From: Mogibacterium sp.
GTDB taxonomy: Bacteria; Bacillota; Clostridia; Peptostreptococcales; Anaerovoracaceae
DNA length: 13,770 bases
NCBI GenBank assembly: GCA_016775335.1
Contig: JAEUGJ010000020.1
Coordinates: forward strand, 1-13,770
Reading direction: 5' to 3'
Part shown: piece by piece, positions 1 to 7,650 of the stretch
Numbering within the stretch: position 1 is the stretch's first letter
How the letters are laid out: each line of letters starts with the position of its first letter
Translations under genes and position numbers: made by a program
Notes under the pieces: generated by a model
Seen by the model: the letters and a program-made list of their open reading frames with translations, nothing else
Databases searched by the model: none
Told to the model about the DNA's origin: nothing

Positions 1-288
1 CCCGCGGCCAGCGGCCCAACCGGCCCGGCGGAGCCCTCCTCACCGCGGCCAGCGGCCCATCCGGCCCGCCAGCGGCTCACCCGGCCCGCCAACGGCCCTA
101 TGTCCCGCAGCCAGCGGCTCACCCGGCCCGGCGGAGCCCTCCTCACTGCGGCCCGGGCGGCCCATCCGGCCCGGCAGAGCCCCTACATGTCCCCCGGCCG
201 GCGGCTTACCTACTGCCGGAGGCCCACCCGGCCCGGCGGAGCCCTCCTCACCGCGGCCGGCGGCCCATCCGGCCCGGCGGAGCCCCTA
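1..288. repeat. GC-rich degenerate tandem repeat (about 104-bp higher-order unit)
   Basis: The stretch is almost entirely built from variants of GCGGCCCATCCGGCCC and GGCGGAGCCCTCCTCAC. The identical 23-bp core beginning CGGCCCGGCGGAGCCC starts at 21, 124 and 229, giving a higher-order period of 103-105 bp with diverged short repeats between copies. The array probably continues left of the window. It ends about 11 bp before the LysR stop codon. Reading frames inside it are open only because of the base composition, and I call no gene here. Its function is unknown. Confidence 0.85.
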
Positions 289-298
289 TCCATTCTCC

Positions 299-1201
299 CT
301 ACCCCTCCTGATACTTCGGGTAGTTTGCGATGATGTGGTCCATGAACTGCTTGTTCCGGGTGCTGAGGGAGGCGGTTTTGCCGTAAGCCAGAATCACTGC
401 GGTTTCCAGGCCTTCCTCAATGGGCAGGGCCACCAGGGAAGGCCGCCGGGCCAGTGTCCGGGCGGCGGCACCGGTCATGAAGGTGACGCCGTAATCGTTT
501 TCAATCATATTGATGAGCCACTCGGCTTCCAGGGTGTTGTGGAATACCACATTGAACTTCAAGTTGAACATATTAAAAATACTGTGGACGTCATCGTAGA
601 AGTGCGTTCCCTTGGCGCCGGTCAGAAACGGAAGCTCGGAAACCTCCGCGATGCGGATGCTTTTTTTGTTCGGGGAGAAGCGGTTTGCGGAAGCGAGTAT
701 GCAATAGGGCTCCCGGTCCAGAACGACGTGATTTACGTCCGGAATGTTCTCCTCCCGGCATTTTAGGATGGCAAAATCCAGGGTGCCGTTGGCGATGTAG
801 TTGAAGGCATGGTAATTCTCCACGGTGCGGAGGGAGCCGATCATGTCCCGGTGCTTCCCGAAATAGGAAAGCAGCAGTTTGTTCACCGGAGTGTACCGGA
901 AGAAGGGGAAGAGCCCCAGACTGATGGAGTGGCGCATGCCGGATTCGCCGGAATCGAAGGCGTCGTAGAGGCGGTCCATGGCGGCGAGCACTTCGGAAGC
1001 GTGCTCGCAGAAAATCAGGCCGGCCTCGGTGATCTCCACGCTGTGGGTGCTTCGGATGAACAGTTTTTCCCCCAGCTCCTTCTCGATGGCGCTCAGCTGA
1101 TGGGACAGCGCCGGCTGCGTGATGAACAGGTTGCGTGCAGCGTAAGACAGGTTCTTGTATTTCGCAATGGCAAGAACGTATCGCAGATGTTTAATATCCA
1201 T
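299..1201 (-). CDS. LysR-family transcriptional regulator
   Basis: The product is a DNA-binding regulator of about 300 residues, the usual LysR length. The N-terminal winged helix-turn-helix (about residues 1-60) is typical: it opens MDIKHLRYVL, continues with AARNLFITQPALSHQLSAIE and ends with GEKLFIRS and ITEAG. The remainder, from about residue 90, fits the periplasmic-binding-protein-like effector domain. I start at the ATG at 1201, because AGAGG lies about 9 bp upstream; an in-frame TTG two codons earlier (1207) sits too close to that site. The gene is divergent from the M20D hydrolase and transporter across a 232-bp region with CGTTAT inverted repeats. It therefore most likely controls those genes and itself in response to their substrate. 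The co-inducer cannot be named from sequence. The 3' end runs directly into the GC-rich repeat, and no clear terminator hairpin with a T-run is visible. Confidence 0.93.
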   Translation of the reverse strand: MDIKHLRYVLAIAKYKNLSYAARNLFITQPALSHQLSAIEKELGEKLFIRSTHSVEITEAGLIFCEHASEVLAAMDRLYDAFDSGESGMRHSISLGLFPFFRYTPVNKLLLSYFGKHRDMIGSLRTVENYHAFNYIANGTLDFAILKCREENIPDVNHVVLDREPYCILASANRFSPNKKSIRIAEVSELPFLTGAKGTHFYDDVHSIFNMFNLKFNVVFHNTLEAEWLINMIENDYGVTFMTGAAARTLARRPSLVALPIEEGLETAVILAYGKTASLSTRNKQFMDHIIANYPKYQEG

Positions 1202-1433
1202 TTTCAATAATCCTCTCTAATCATTAAATACCCGGTTTTTATTATCTCACGTTTTGGGAAAATTTCAAAGAATACGCCGTCTTGTTTGTTCATAAAAACA
1301 ATTTATATCGTTATAGGGACGTCCGATAAGGCTATAACGTCGGTCGTTATTGTAATAAATACTAAACACTTCCATTCACTTTTGTGAAAAGTTACAATAT
1401 TAAGCATGAAAAACAAGTGAAAGGGGTATTAAA
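1202..1433. promoter_or_regulatory. Divergent LysR/hydrolase promoter with CGTTAT inverted repeats
   Basis: Three half-sites are visible: CGTTATAG at 1309-1316, CTATAACG at 1332-1339 and CGTTAT at 1345-1350. The first two form a perfect 8-bp inverted repeat with a 15-bp spacer. The last two form ATAACG-N5-CGTTAT (1334-1350), which has LysR-box size and symmetry. A possible -10 for the hydrolase is TACAAT at 1393-1398, with a poor -35 (TTCCAT) 17 bp upstream. That fits a promoter needing an activator bound just upstream. The hydrolase ribosome binding site is AAAGGGG before 1434. Assigning the sites to this LysR protein is inference from position. Confidence 0.6.
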
Positions 1434-2618
1434 ATGAAGGACTATCTCAGCAGAGCAAATAAAATATACGACCGTATCATCGAAATCCGGAGAGACATTC
1501 ACATGCATCCGGAACTGGGAGGAGAAGAAACCCGAACCTCCGGCATCATCAAGCAGGTTTTGGAGGAAATCGGTGTGGACGAGATTGAGCAGCCCGTGGG
1601 CACCGCGGTGGTTGCCACGATTCACGGCGGCAAGGGCCCGGGAAAATGCCTGGCCCTGAGAGCGGACATGGATGCCCTTCCGGTTCAGGAAACGACGGAT
1701 CTTCCTTATGCCAGCACCGTGCCGGGCGTGATGCACGCCTGCGGCCATGATTTCCACGTGGCCATGATGCTGGGCAACGCCATGATCCTCACGGAGCTGA
1801 AGGATGAATTCGCGGGGACGGTGAAATTAATCTTCCAGCACAGCGAAGAAAAACAGCCGGGGGGCGCGAAGCCATTGGTGGCAGCCGGCGTGATGGACGG
1901 CGTGGATGCGATTTTTGGAATGCACGTATCTCCGTCGGAAGCGGAGCAGTGCGGCACGGTGGCGTTCCGGGAAGGACCGTTCACCACCTTTGCCGATGAA
2001 TTCCGTTTCAACATCTACGCATCCGGCGGACACGGATCCCAGCCCCAGAAGGTGGCGGACCCGATTCTCACCGCCGCCGAAATGATTATCCAGTTTGAAC
2101 GTCTCCAGGCCAGAGAAATCGCGCCGGGAGACTGGGCCGTATTCATGATGAACCTGATTCACGGCGGCGCGGTGACCAATATCATTCCGGATCACGTGGA
2201 GATGGCCGGAAATGCCAGAGGCTACGTGGAGAGCGTGCGGCAGCAGATGGTCAGCAACGCAAAGCGGGTGGTTTCCGCCATGGAAACCCTCAGCGGATGC
2301 CGCATCGAAATGGATTATACAAAGGGGTACGACCCGGTGTATAACAACGAGGAACTGTCGGAGCTCCTGTTCCGGGCCCTGCCGGATGTAATCGGCGAGG
2401 AGCGGGTGATTCATTTGAAGGATGCCCTTTCCTTCAGTGAGGATTTCAGCTTCTATTCCACCCTCACGGATGTTCCGCAGGTATATATGATTCTTCAGGG
2501 GGGACATGAAGGAGATTATTTGGTTCCGCTGCACAACGCCGAATGTGCGATTCGAGAAGAAGCGGTTCCGTACGGCATCGCCGCAGCGGTAGGCGCCGCA
2601 ATGGCTTATCTGTCGTAA
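1434..2618 (+). CDS. M20D-family amidohydrolase (N-acyl amino acid / dipeptide hydrolase)
   Basis: The 394-residue product matches the usual length of M20D zinc hydrolases, which cleave the amide bond of N-acyl amino acids, amino-acid conjugates or small peptides. Family signatures in order are RRDIHMHPELGGEE (19-32), ALRADMDALPVQE (74-86), MHACGHD (100-106), FQHSEE (134-139), GMHV (162-165), ASGGHGSQP (196-204), HGGAVTNIIPD (243-253), SFSEDFSFY (333-341) and PLHNAE (365-370). The expected metal ligands C103, H105, E138/E139, H164 and H367 are all present, so the enzyme should be active. The segment HSEEKQPGGA differs slightly from the common QPAEEGGGGA. No signal peptide is seen, so it acts in the cytoplasm. 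A transporter follows after 71 bp with no terminator between, which points to one operon importing and cleaving the same compound. The exact substrate is not determinable; amidohydrolase names such as hippurate or IAA-amino acid hydrolase would be over-specific. Confidence 0.93.
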   Translation: MKDYLSRANKIYDRIIEIRRDIHMHPELGGEETRTSGIIKQVLEEIGVDEIEQPVGTAVVATIHGGKGPGKCLALRADMDALPVQETTDLPYASTVPGVMHACGHDFHVAMMLGNAMILTELKDEFAGTVKLIFQHSEEKQPGGAKPLVAAGVMDGVDAIFGMHVSPSEAEQCGTVAFREGPFTTFADEFRFNIYASGGHGSQPQKVADPILTAAEMIIQFERLQAREIAPGDWAVFMMNLIHGGAVTNIIPDHVEMAGNARGYVESVRQQMVSNAKRVVSAMETLSGCRIEMDYTKGYDPVYNNEELSELLFRALPDVIGEERVIHLKDALSFSEDFSFYSTLTDVPQVYMILQGGHEGDYLVPLHNAECAIREEAVPYGIAAAVGAAMAYLS

Positions 2619-2689
2619 AACTACGATACGAACGAATTTATTTTTGGGAGAGGGGATTTGCAAATTAGAGATTAGAAAGGAGAAAACGT

Positions 2690-3862
2690 ATGGTTTTGTA
2701 CAATGCTTTTCTGGCAGTCGTGATTGTGTGCGTCTGCTACGTTATCGGCGAATGGGTCGCCGACATTTCCAAAGCATGGATTCCATCTGTGCTGGTGACC
2801 GCAATCCTGTTCCTTATCGGATACTGGACGGTTTTCCCGGCCACACTGAACGACGACACCGGCCTGGCGTCTTTTGCAAGCACCATCGGCGTCCTGATGT
2901 TCATCACCCACATCGGCACGGTCATCAGCTTAAAGCAGCTGATTGAGCAGTGGAAAACCGTTGTGGTCTGCCTGGTGGGCCTGGCCGGCATGGTGGCGCT
3001 GTGCTGGTTCATCTGCCCGCTGATTATGGAGAAGACCCTGGTCATCGCCGGACTTCCGCCGCTCACCGGCGGCATCGTGGCGGCACTGACCATGCAGAAG
3101 GCGGCAACCGCTGCCGGTCTGAAGGAGGCCGCTGTTTTTGCCATCGCCATGTACAGCGTACAGGGCCTGGCCGGCTACCCGATCACCGCCCTTTGCCTTC
3201 ACGCCGAAGGAAAGCGCCTGATTAAGGAATGGCGCTCCGGCAGCCTGAACCTGTCTGAAGCGGAAATCGCCAAAATGAAGACCATCGGTCTGTCCACCAT
3301 CGGGGACGACAGCGACATCAAGAAGCCGATCCCGCCGATTCCGGACAAGTTCAACACACCGGTCCTGATTATCGGAAAGGTTGCCCTGAGCGTATGGATT
3401 TCCAGCTTGGTGGGCCAGCTGATTCCGCAGATTCCGACCATCGTATGGTGCCTGATCATTTCCGTTATCCTCACCAGACTGGGCTTCCTGGACACCAGCT
3501 CGCTGTCCAGAGCGAACACCTACACCATCTTCATGTTCGCCGCAATGCTGAGCGTGTTCTCCGGCCTGAAGGACTGCACCCCGCACATGCTGAAGACCCT
3601 GATCGGTCCGATGCTCATCATGATCATCATCGGTGTTGTGGGAATGGCCATCGCCGCATTCGTTATTGCCAAAATCTTCAAGATGAGTTTCCCTCTGGCC
3701 CTGGCCAACTCCCTCACCGAGGATCCGGACGAGAGAGGGTACCTCATGAGCAAAATGTTCCCGTCCATGGTTGTCGGCGGCTTCGTAACGGTTACCATTA
3801 CCTCCGTTATCTTTGCCGGCTACTTCGCACAGCTCCTGGGCGGCGGCGGCGTCACCTTCTAG
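2690..3862 (+). CDS. Multi-pass membrane transporter, uncharacterised family (cassette 1)
   Basis: The 390-residue product is very hydrophobic, with about 10-12 membrane segments in two halves separated by a hydrophilic loop around residues 175-225 (charged, proline-rich IPPIPDKF). The first half carries a glycine-rich, probably re-entrant segment TGGIVAALTMQKAATAAG (residues about 125-142) and a GYP motif. This layout recalls two-fold symmetric secondary transporters for carboxylates or amino acids such as the ESS/2-keto-gluconate permease type, but I do not recognise the exact family. The start ATG is preceded by AGAAAGGAG. The gene follows the M20D hydrolase and is closed by a strong terminator, so it likely brings in the hydrolase substrate. 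It is a distant paralogue of the transporter at 6320-7507: both have VGE or IGE near residue 20, EWKT or QWKT near residue 90, a Gly-Gly-x(2-3)-Ala segment, GYP, and FKM or MKM near the C-terminal third. The transported compound is inferred from context only. Confidence 0.75.
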   Translation: MVLYNAFLAVVIVCVCYVIGEWVADISKAWIPSVLVTAILFLIGYWTVFPATLNDDTGLASFASTIGVLMFITHIGTVISLKQLIEQWKTVVVCLVGLAGMVALCWFICPLIMEKTLVIAGLPPLTGGIVAALTMQKAATAAGLKEAAVFAIAMYSVQGLAGYPITALCLHAEGKRLIKEWRSGSLNLSEAEIAKMKTIGLSTIGDDSDIKKPIPPIPDKFNTPVLIIGKVALSVWISSLVGQLIPQIPTIVWCLIISVILTRLGFLDTSSLSRANTYTIFMFAAMLSVFSGLKDCTPHMLKTLIGPMLIMIIIGVVGMAIAAFVIAKIFKMSFPLALANSLTEDPDERGYLMSKMFPSMVVGGFVTVTITSVIFAGYFAQLLGGGGVTF

Positions 3863-3910
3863 GGCCCGCCGGTTCGTATCACAGCCTTCCATAAGAAAAT
3901 CAACGATAGG

Positions 3911-3940
3911 AAAAGGAGCTCTCGCAAGAGGGCCTTTTTT
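3911..3940 (+). terminator. Rho-independent terminator of cassette 1
   Basis: The stem GCTCTC/GAGGGC closes on a GCAA tetraloop (3924-3927). It is extended by weaker A-T and G-T pairs and runs into TTTTTT (3935-3940). It lies 49 bp after the transporter stop. A near copy follows the second transporter at 7575-7604. Confidence 0.9.
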
Positions 3941-3970
3941 CTCGCGCGGAAACTTCCGACAAATTGCGGT

Positions 3971-4017
3971 AAAAAAAGAACCCGCCATAACGGTCAGAGC
4001 TTCTTCCGTTATGGCGG
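3971..4017 (-). terminator. Leftward terminator for the XRE regulator gene
   Basis: There is a perfect 12-bp inverted repeat, CCGCCATAACGG (3982-3993) and CCGTTATGGCGG (4006-4017), with a 12-nt loop. On the minus strand it is followed after a few bases by seven T residues (3971-3977). It lies about 30 bp after the leftward XRE gene stop. Together with the hairpin at 3911-3940 it separates the two converging transcripts. Confidence 0.8.
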
Positions 4018-4047
4018 TCCGCGGCCGATGAGGTTTCCGGCCGTGTA

Positions 4048-4776
4048 TTAAATCATCGTTTCCCACGTGTCCAAAAGAAGAAGGTGATTCGTTCTCTTCA
4101 GGGCACTCAAAACTTCCTTGTTATTTAAGTCCAGATTGGCCTTTAGTGCTTCCTGGTTGTTTATTTTCTCCGTGGAAAAAAGCACCTTCACGACGGATGG
4201 ATTTCCCAGCGTTTGAGAGATGCTCATCATCAGTCCGGTGGTGGTGTTTCGAATCCACAATGGCGATTTGGCATAAATAAAAATCTCATCTTTTGCATTA
4301 AATGCATTGGTAAATTTCATCGTTGCATACGAATCATAGTAGGAAATAAATCCTCGGTACACGAAGCTGGAGTCCGTATAGTCGTCTTCATTATGAGCAT
4401 CGTAATACAAGACGATTTTGTCTGCTGCAGCCTCATGATCGGGAATGATTTCTACAATGCATTCCACGACTTTTTTCATCGGCGCAAAATATTGATACAT
4501 CCAGTATTTCTTCTTTTGCGTGAAGAATCCGGAAGTAGCGAGATCCTGTGCCGCTCGTTTTTCATCCACGTGGTAGTCGATGAGTTGTTCTATAGATACA
4601 TGAAGAATCTTTGAAATATCATACAGCGTTTCGATGTCAATGGAGATCTTTCCTGTTTCGTATTTGGAAACAGTTGAGATACTCTTGTCGAGAAGAAAGG
4701 CCAGCTGCTCCAGCGTGAGATTCTGCTTCTTGCGATACAGATGTATCCTTAATCCAACGTGTTCCTTAATGGTCAT
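4048..4776 (-). CDS. XRE-family helix-turn-helix regulator with uncharacterised C-terminal domain
   Basis: The product is a 242-residue regulator. Residues about 8-62 are a classic XRE DNA-binding domain: RIHLYRKKQNLTLEQLAFLLDK, then SISTVSKYETGKISIDIETL and a final ILHVSIEQL. The C-terminal part (about 90-242) contains YDAHNEDDY, a tyrosine-rich stretch, IFIYAKSPLW and a closing LLLLDTW. I do not recognise it; it is presumably a ligand-sensing or dimerisation domain. The start ATG at 4776 has AAGGAGG about 10 bp upstream. The gene is divergent from the amidohydrolase at 5089 across a 312-bp AT-rich region, so it most likely regulates that operon and itself. This mirrors the LysR position in cassette 1 although the two regulators are unrelated. 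Its transcript should end at the CCGCCATAACGG hairpin just downstream. Confidence 0.88.
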   Translation of the reverse strand: MTIKEHVGLRIHLYRKKQNLTLEQLAFLLDKSISTVSKYETGKISIDIETLYDISKILHVSIEQLIDYHVDEKRAAQDLATSGFFTQKKKYWMYQYFAPMKKVVECIVEIIPDHEAAADKIVLYYDAHNEDDYTDSSFVYRGFISYYDSYATMKFTNAFNAKDEIFIYAKSPLWIRNTTTGLMMSISQTLGNPSVVKVLFSTEKINNQEALKANLDLNNKEVLSALKRTNHLLLLDTWETMI

Positions 4777-5088
4777 AATCTGTTCGCCTCCTTAAGTCCC
4801 CTAAAATATAAAAGCAAACGGTAATACCCTTTTGTTGCATTTTAGCAAATCTTCCGCATTATCTCAATTGCAGGCAAAAATGCTGTTTTCGCTAAAATCA
4901 AAAAAATATGCTTTTGAACAAGCTTTCAAAAAATGCGTTGTGCATATCATATATTTGAATTATTAATTTTACTTTAATGACAAAAATTAAGATTGTTTTT
5001 CACTAGAATGCAAACCGCCGGCTTTGCATCGAGCGCATATTTATTCTATAAATTCATTAAATAATACCACATAAGGAGGAGCCTGATT
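4777..5088. promoter_or_regulatory. AT-rich divergent regulatory region (XRE / amidohydrolase)
   Basis: There is no gene in these 312 bases. Possible operator parts are CTAAAAT at 4801-4807, ATTTTAGC at 4839-4846 and GCTAAAAT at 4891-4898; the last two form an inverted repeat. TTTTGAA (4912-4918) and TTCAAAA (4925-4931) form a 7-bp inverted repeat with a 6-bp spacer. Several A/T-rich stretches could serve as -10 elements, but no -35/-10 pair stands out. Ribosome binding sites flank both ends: AAGGAGG for the XRE gene and ATAAGGAGGAG before 5089. Binding by the XRE protein is inference. Confidence 0.5.
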
Positions 5089-6276
5089 ATGATTCTGTTT
5101 AAAAACTGTGCGGTTCTGCCGGAACTGATGGACGGGTTTAGTGAGGCAAAATGCGACATTCTAACGGATGGAAAGCGAATCAAGGGGATATACAAATGCG
5201 GAGAGTGTCCCTTTGACAGTGAAACCGTTATTGATGAAGAGGGCCGTTTTGTTCTCCCTGGATTCATCGACATGCACGTGCACCTGACGTTGTCCGGCAA
5301 TGATACGCGTATTGATAATGAGAAGTCCGGAGTGCAGAGGGGATATGATGCGCTCAAGTATGCGCAGGATGCGCTGAATGCCGGTTTTACCGTTCTGCGC
5401 GACGTGGGTGCTACGCACAATATCGCCATCAATCTTCGAAACAGCATAAATAAAGAAGATTTTGTCGGGCCCACGATTTATGCATGCGGTCTCATTCTGA
5501 CACCGACGGAGATTGGAAACGATTTCCTTCCGGGTCTCTATAGCGAGGTCGACACTCCGGATGAAATTATTAAAGCGGTTCGTCAGGAGGTTGCAAAGGG
5601 TGCAGACTACATCAAGGTCATGGGCTCCGGCTCCGCACAGAACCCGGGCGGGGAACCCGGTAAGCCGATTATAACACTAGAAGACTTGAAGGTAATGGTC
5701 GAAGCGGCGGCCTTTAAGGATACATACGTTGCGGCGCATTGCCACGGTGCAACTGCAATTCACAATGCAATTCTGGCCGGTGTTCATACGATTGAGCATG
5801 CTTCCTATTTGACGGATGAATCCATTGAGCTTCTGAAGGGAAATACCGATTCATATGTTATTCCGACTCTGCTGATCGTGTGGAAGCTCACCGCAGATGT
5901 TGCCGAATCATCGGCATACATGGGAGAGAAAGCCAGAGAAATGCTGAATGCGGTAAAAACAGGAATTCGCAAGGCATATGATGCCGGTTTGACTCTTGGG
6001 TTTGGAACCGATACCGGAATCGACCCGGTACATCATGGTCAGAATTCCGAAGAATTTGTTCTTCGAAGAGATTTCTGGGGAATGAAAGAAATCGATATCC
6101 TCAAACAGGCAACGATTAACAGTGCGAAAATTATGGGAATTGATAAAGATTACGGTACGCTCGCAGTCGGAAAGTTTGCGGACTTTGTCGTGCTTGACCG
6201 CGACCCACTGAAAGATATTGCTGCAGCCCATGATGGCGTGGTTTCCGTTGTGAAATGGGGAAAAGTCGTTCGTTAA
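5089..6276 (+). CDS. Metal-dependent amidohydrolase (imidazolonepropionase / Xaa-Pro dipeptidase-like)
   Basis: The 395-residue product is a member of the amidohydrolase superfamily (TIM-barrel metal hydrolases). Motifs in order are LPGFIDMHVHL (56-66, metal-binding H63-x-H65), VLRDVG (102-107), DYIKVMGSGS (173-182; K176 is the likely carboxylated bridging lysine), VAAHCHG (214-220; H217), TIEHASYL (234-241; H237) and GFGTDTG (304-310; D308). The C-terminal GTLAVGKFADFVVLDRDPL strand set completes the small beta domain. All expected ligands are present. This subgroup includes imidazolonepropionase-like enzymes and cytoplasmic Xaa-Pro or Xaa-Arg/Lys dipeptidases, and the surrounding peptide/amide theme favours a dipeptidase or N-acyl amino acid hydrolase. 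The start ATG has AAGGAGG upstream. The partner transporter follows after 43 bp with no terminator, as in cassette 1. The fold differs from the M20D enzyme, so the two cassettes did not arise by simple duplication of the whole unit. Confidence 0.9.
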   Translation: MILFKNCAVLPELMDGFSEAKCDILTDGKRIKGIYKCGECPFDSETVIDEEGRFVLPGFIDMHVHLTLSGNDTRIDNEKSGVQRGYDALKYAQDALNAGFTVLRDVGATHNIAINLRNSINKEDFVGPTIYACGLILTPTEIGNDFLPGLYSEVDTPDEIIKAVRQEVAKGADYIKVMGSGSAQNPGGEPGKPIITLEDLKVMVEAAAFKDTYVAAHCHGATAIHNAILAGVHTIEHASYLTDESIELLKGNTDSYVIPTLLIVWKLTADVAESSAYMGEKAREMLNAVKTGIRKAYDAGLTLGFGTDTGIDPVHHGQNSEEFVLRRDFWGMKEIDILKQATINSAKIMGIDKDYGTLAVGKFADFVVLDRDPLKDIAAAHDGVVSVVKWGKVVR

Positions 6277-6319
6277 CACTGCAATAATCTGATAATTATG
6301 AAAATTTAAGGAGGACAAG

Positions 6320-7507
6320 ATGAGTACATATTTAGCTATATTAATGATTTGTGCCGTTTTCATCGTCGGTGAAATACTCAGCAAGTTGGTATCCTATAAA
6401 GTAACGGGATATGTCTTTGCGATGATTATCCTCATCATTGTTGGCGGACAGTTCGGTTTGATTACGACAGAAACATTTAACAACACGTTATTCGTAGATG
6501 TTGCATATGGGTTCGGCGTTCCGTTTGCAATTACATGTTTCGGCGGTTCAATTCCGTTCAAGAGTTTCAAGGGCGAGTGGAAAACCTGTGTCATTGCAAT
6601 TGCCGCAGTGGTCTTCATTGTGGCCCTCGGTGCAATCGCCGGATTCACTGTTCTGGACAAGGTAACGGCACTGTACGGTTCTGTGGAAGTAGCCGGAGGT
6701 ACGCAGGCCGGCCTGATTTTCCTGGCACAGCTGAAGGAAACCGGAGAACAGAAGATTGCAGCCATCATCGCGATTCTGATGACCGGCCAAGTTCTGGTAG
6801 GTTATCCGGCATGCGGCTACGCCCTCAAAAAAGCAATGGTAAAACGTCTGGGAGATGAGAGCTTTAACAATTTCTCTGCTGCGGGCACCGGTGAGCTTCT
6901 CCTTGCCGATAACTCCAAGAAATTAATCAAGGTTCCGGGATTCCTGGCAAATAACTTCTATTATGTATTTGCGGTTCTGGCGCTTTGCTGCATCGGTGGA
7001 TACTACATCGGTGAAATCACGGGAATCAGCATGTTTGTATGGGATCTGCTCATCGGTTTCATCGCTGCTCAGCTTGGATTGATTGATGGAGACAGCCTCA
7101 ACAAGGTAGGCTCCGGTGGATTTATCGACGCAACCATGTTCGCTATCATTCTGATGGATCTGGTAACAATCAATCTGAAAGATTTCGCCGGAATTCTGCC
7201 AACCCTCATCGCACTCCTTGCCTTCGGTGTAATCGGATGTGCCGTTGCCGGTGTTGTCCTTTCCAAGCCGATGAAAATGCCATTCGTAGATATCTTTGCC
7301 ATCGGACTTGCATGTCTGAACGGATATCCGCTGACGGTTAAAATCGTCGATGAATGTGCGGAAATCGTTGGACAGGAGAACAGCCTTTCGGAAGAAACCC
7401 GCGACCGGCTTCTCAATTTCTATAAGCCAAAAGTTGTTATCTCCGGAATCGTTTCCGTATCGGTTGTAACCGGTGTTCTCGCCGGCGTTCTGGTAAGCTT
7501 TATCTAG
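6320..7507 (+). CDS. Multi-pass membrane transporter, paralogue of the cassette 1 transporter (cassette 2)
   Basis: This is a 395-residue integral membrane protein with about 10-12 hydrophobic segments in two halves. The first half has IVGE near residue 16, a GFGVPFAITCFGGS segment, GEWKT (about 89-93), the glycine-rich VAGGTQAGLIFLAQ (about 123-136) and GYPACGYAL. The second half has GLIDGDSL, a long run of small hydrophobics and KPMKMPF. The order and spacing of EWKT, Gly-Gly and GYP match the transporter at 2690-3862, so the two are related but strongly diverged. The start ATG has TTAAGGAGGA about 8 bp upstream. Co-transcription with the amidohydrolase suggests uptake of that enzyme's substrate. 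The exact family and coupling ion are not recognised. Confidence 0.75.
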   Translation: MSTYLAILMICAVFIVGEILSKLVSYKVTGYVFAMIILIIVGGQFGLITTETFNNTLFVDVAYGFGVPFAITCFGGSIPFKSFKGEWKTCVIAIAAVVFIVALGAIAGFTVLDKVTALYGSVEVAGGTQAGLIFLAQLKETGEQKIAAIIAILMTGQVLVGYPACGYALKKAMVKRLGDESFNNFSAAGTGELLLADNSKKLIKVPGFLANNFYYVFAVLALCCIGGYYIGEITGISMFVWDLLIGFIAAQLGLIDGDSLNKVGSGGFIDATMFAIILMDLVTINLKDFAGILPTLIALLAFGVIGCAVAGVVLSKPMKMPFVDIFAIGLACLNGYPLTVKIVDECAEIVGQENSLSEETRDRLLNFYKPKVVISGIVSVSVVTGVLAGVLVSFI

Positions 7508-7574
7508 TACGTAAAAGGAATCTATTTATAATTATATGAGAAAGGTCATTTCTTTGAGAAAGACTTTTCCTTCG

Positions 7575-7604
7575 AGGGAGCTCTCGCAAGAGGGCTCTTT
7601 TCTT
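7575..7604 (+). terminator. Rho-independent terminator of cassette 2
   Basis: The stem GAGCTCTC (7578-7585) pairs with GAGGGCTC (7590-7597), with one G-T pair and a GCAA tetraloop, followed by TTTTCTT. It is nearly identical to the terminator after the first transporter. Confidence 0.88.
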
Positions 7605-7609
7605 ACGGG

Positions 7610-7650
7610 AAAAAAGCCGCCATAACGGCAAAAACTTTTCCCGTTATGGC
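7610..7650 (-). terminator. Leftward terminator-like inverted repeat without a matching gene
   Basis: GCCATAACGG (7619-7628) pairs with CCGTTATGGC (7641-7650). On the minus strand the stem is followed by CTTTTTT (7610-7615 are A on the plus strand). It is a copy of the hairpin at 3971-4017, which ends the leftward XRE gene. Here no leftward gene lies on its right, so it looks like an orphan left after replacement of the neighbouring DNA. Confidence 0.6.

Noticed and set aside
100..333. Open frame of 77 codons reading right
   Set aside because: It is made of the GC-rich repeat and runs into the LysR 3' end; it has no ribosome binding site and only low-complexity Pro/Arg/Gly/Ala content.
2690..3862. 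Naming the transporter as glutamate symporter GltS or as a DUF3100 protein
   Set aside because: The two-half layout and glycine-rich segments are only generally similar; no diagnostic signature was seen that justifies a family name.
2930..4066. A 378-codon leftward open frame opposite the transporter
   Set aside because: It is antisense to a clear membrane protein gene, with Asp/His/Gly/Arg-rich composition typical of GC-driven antisense frames, and it crosses two terminators.
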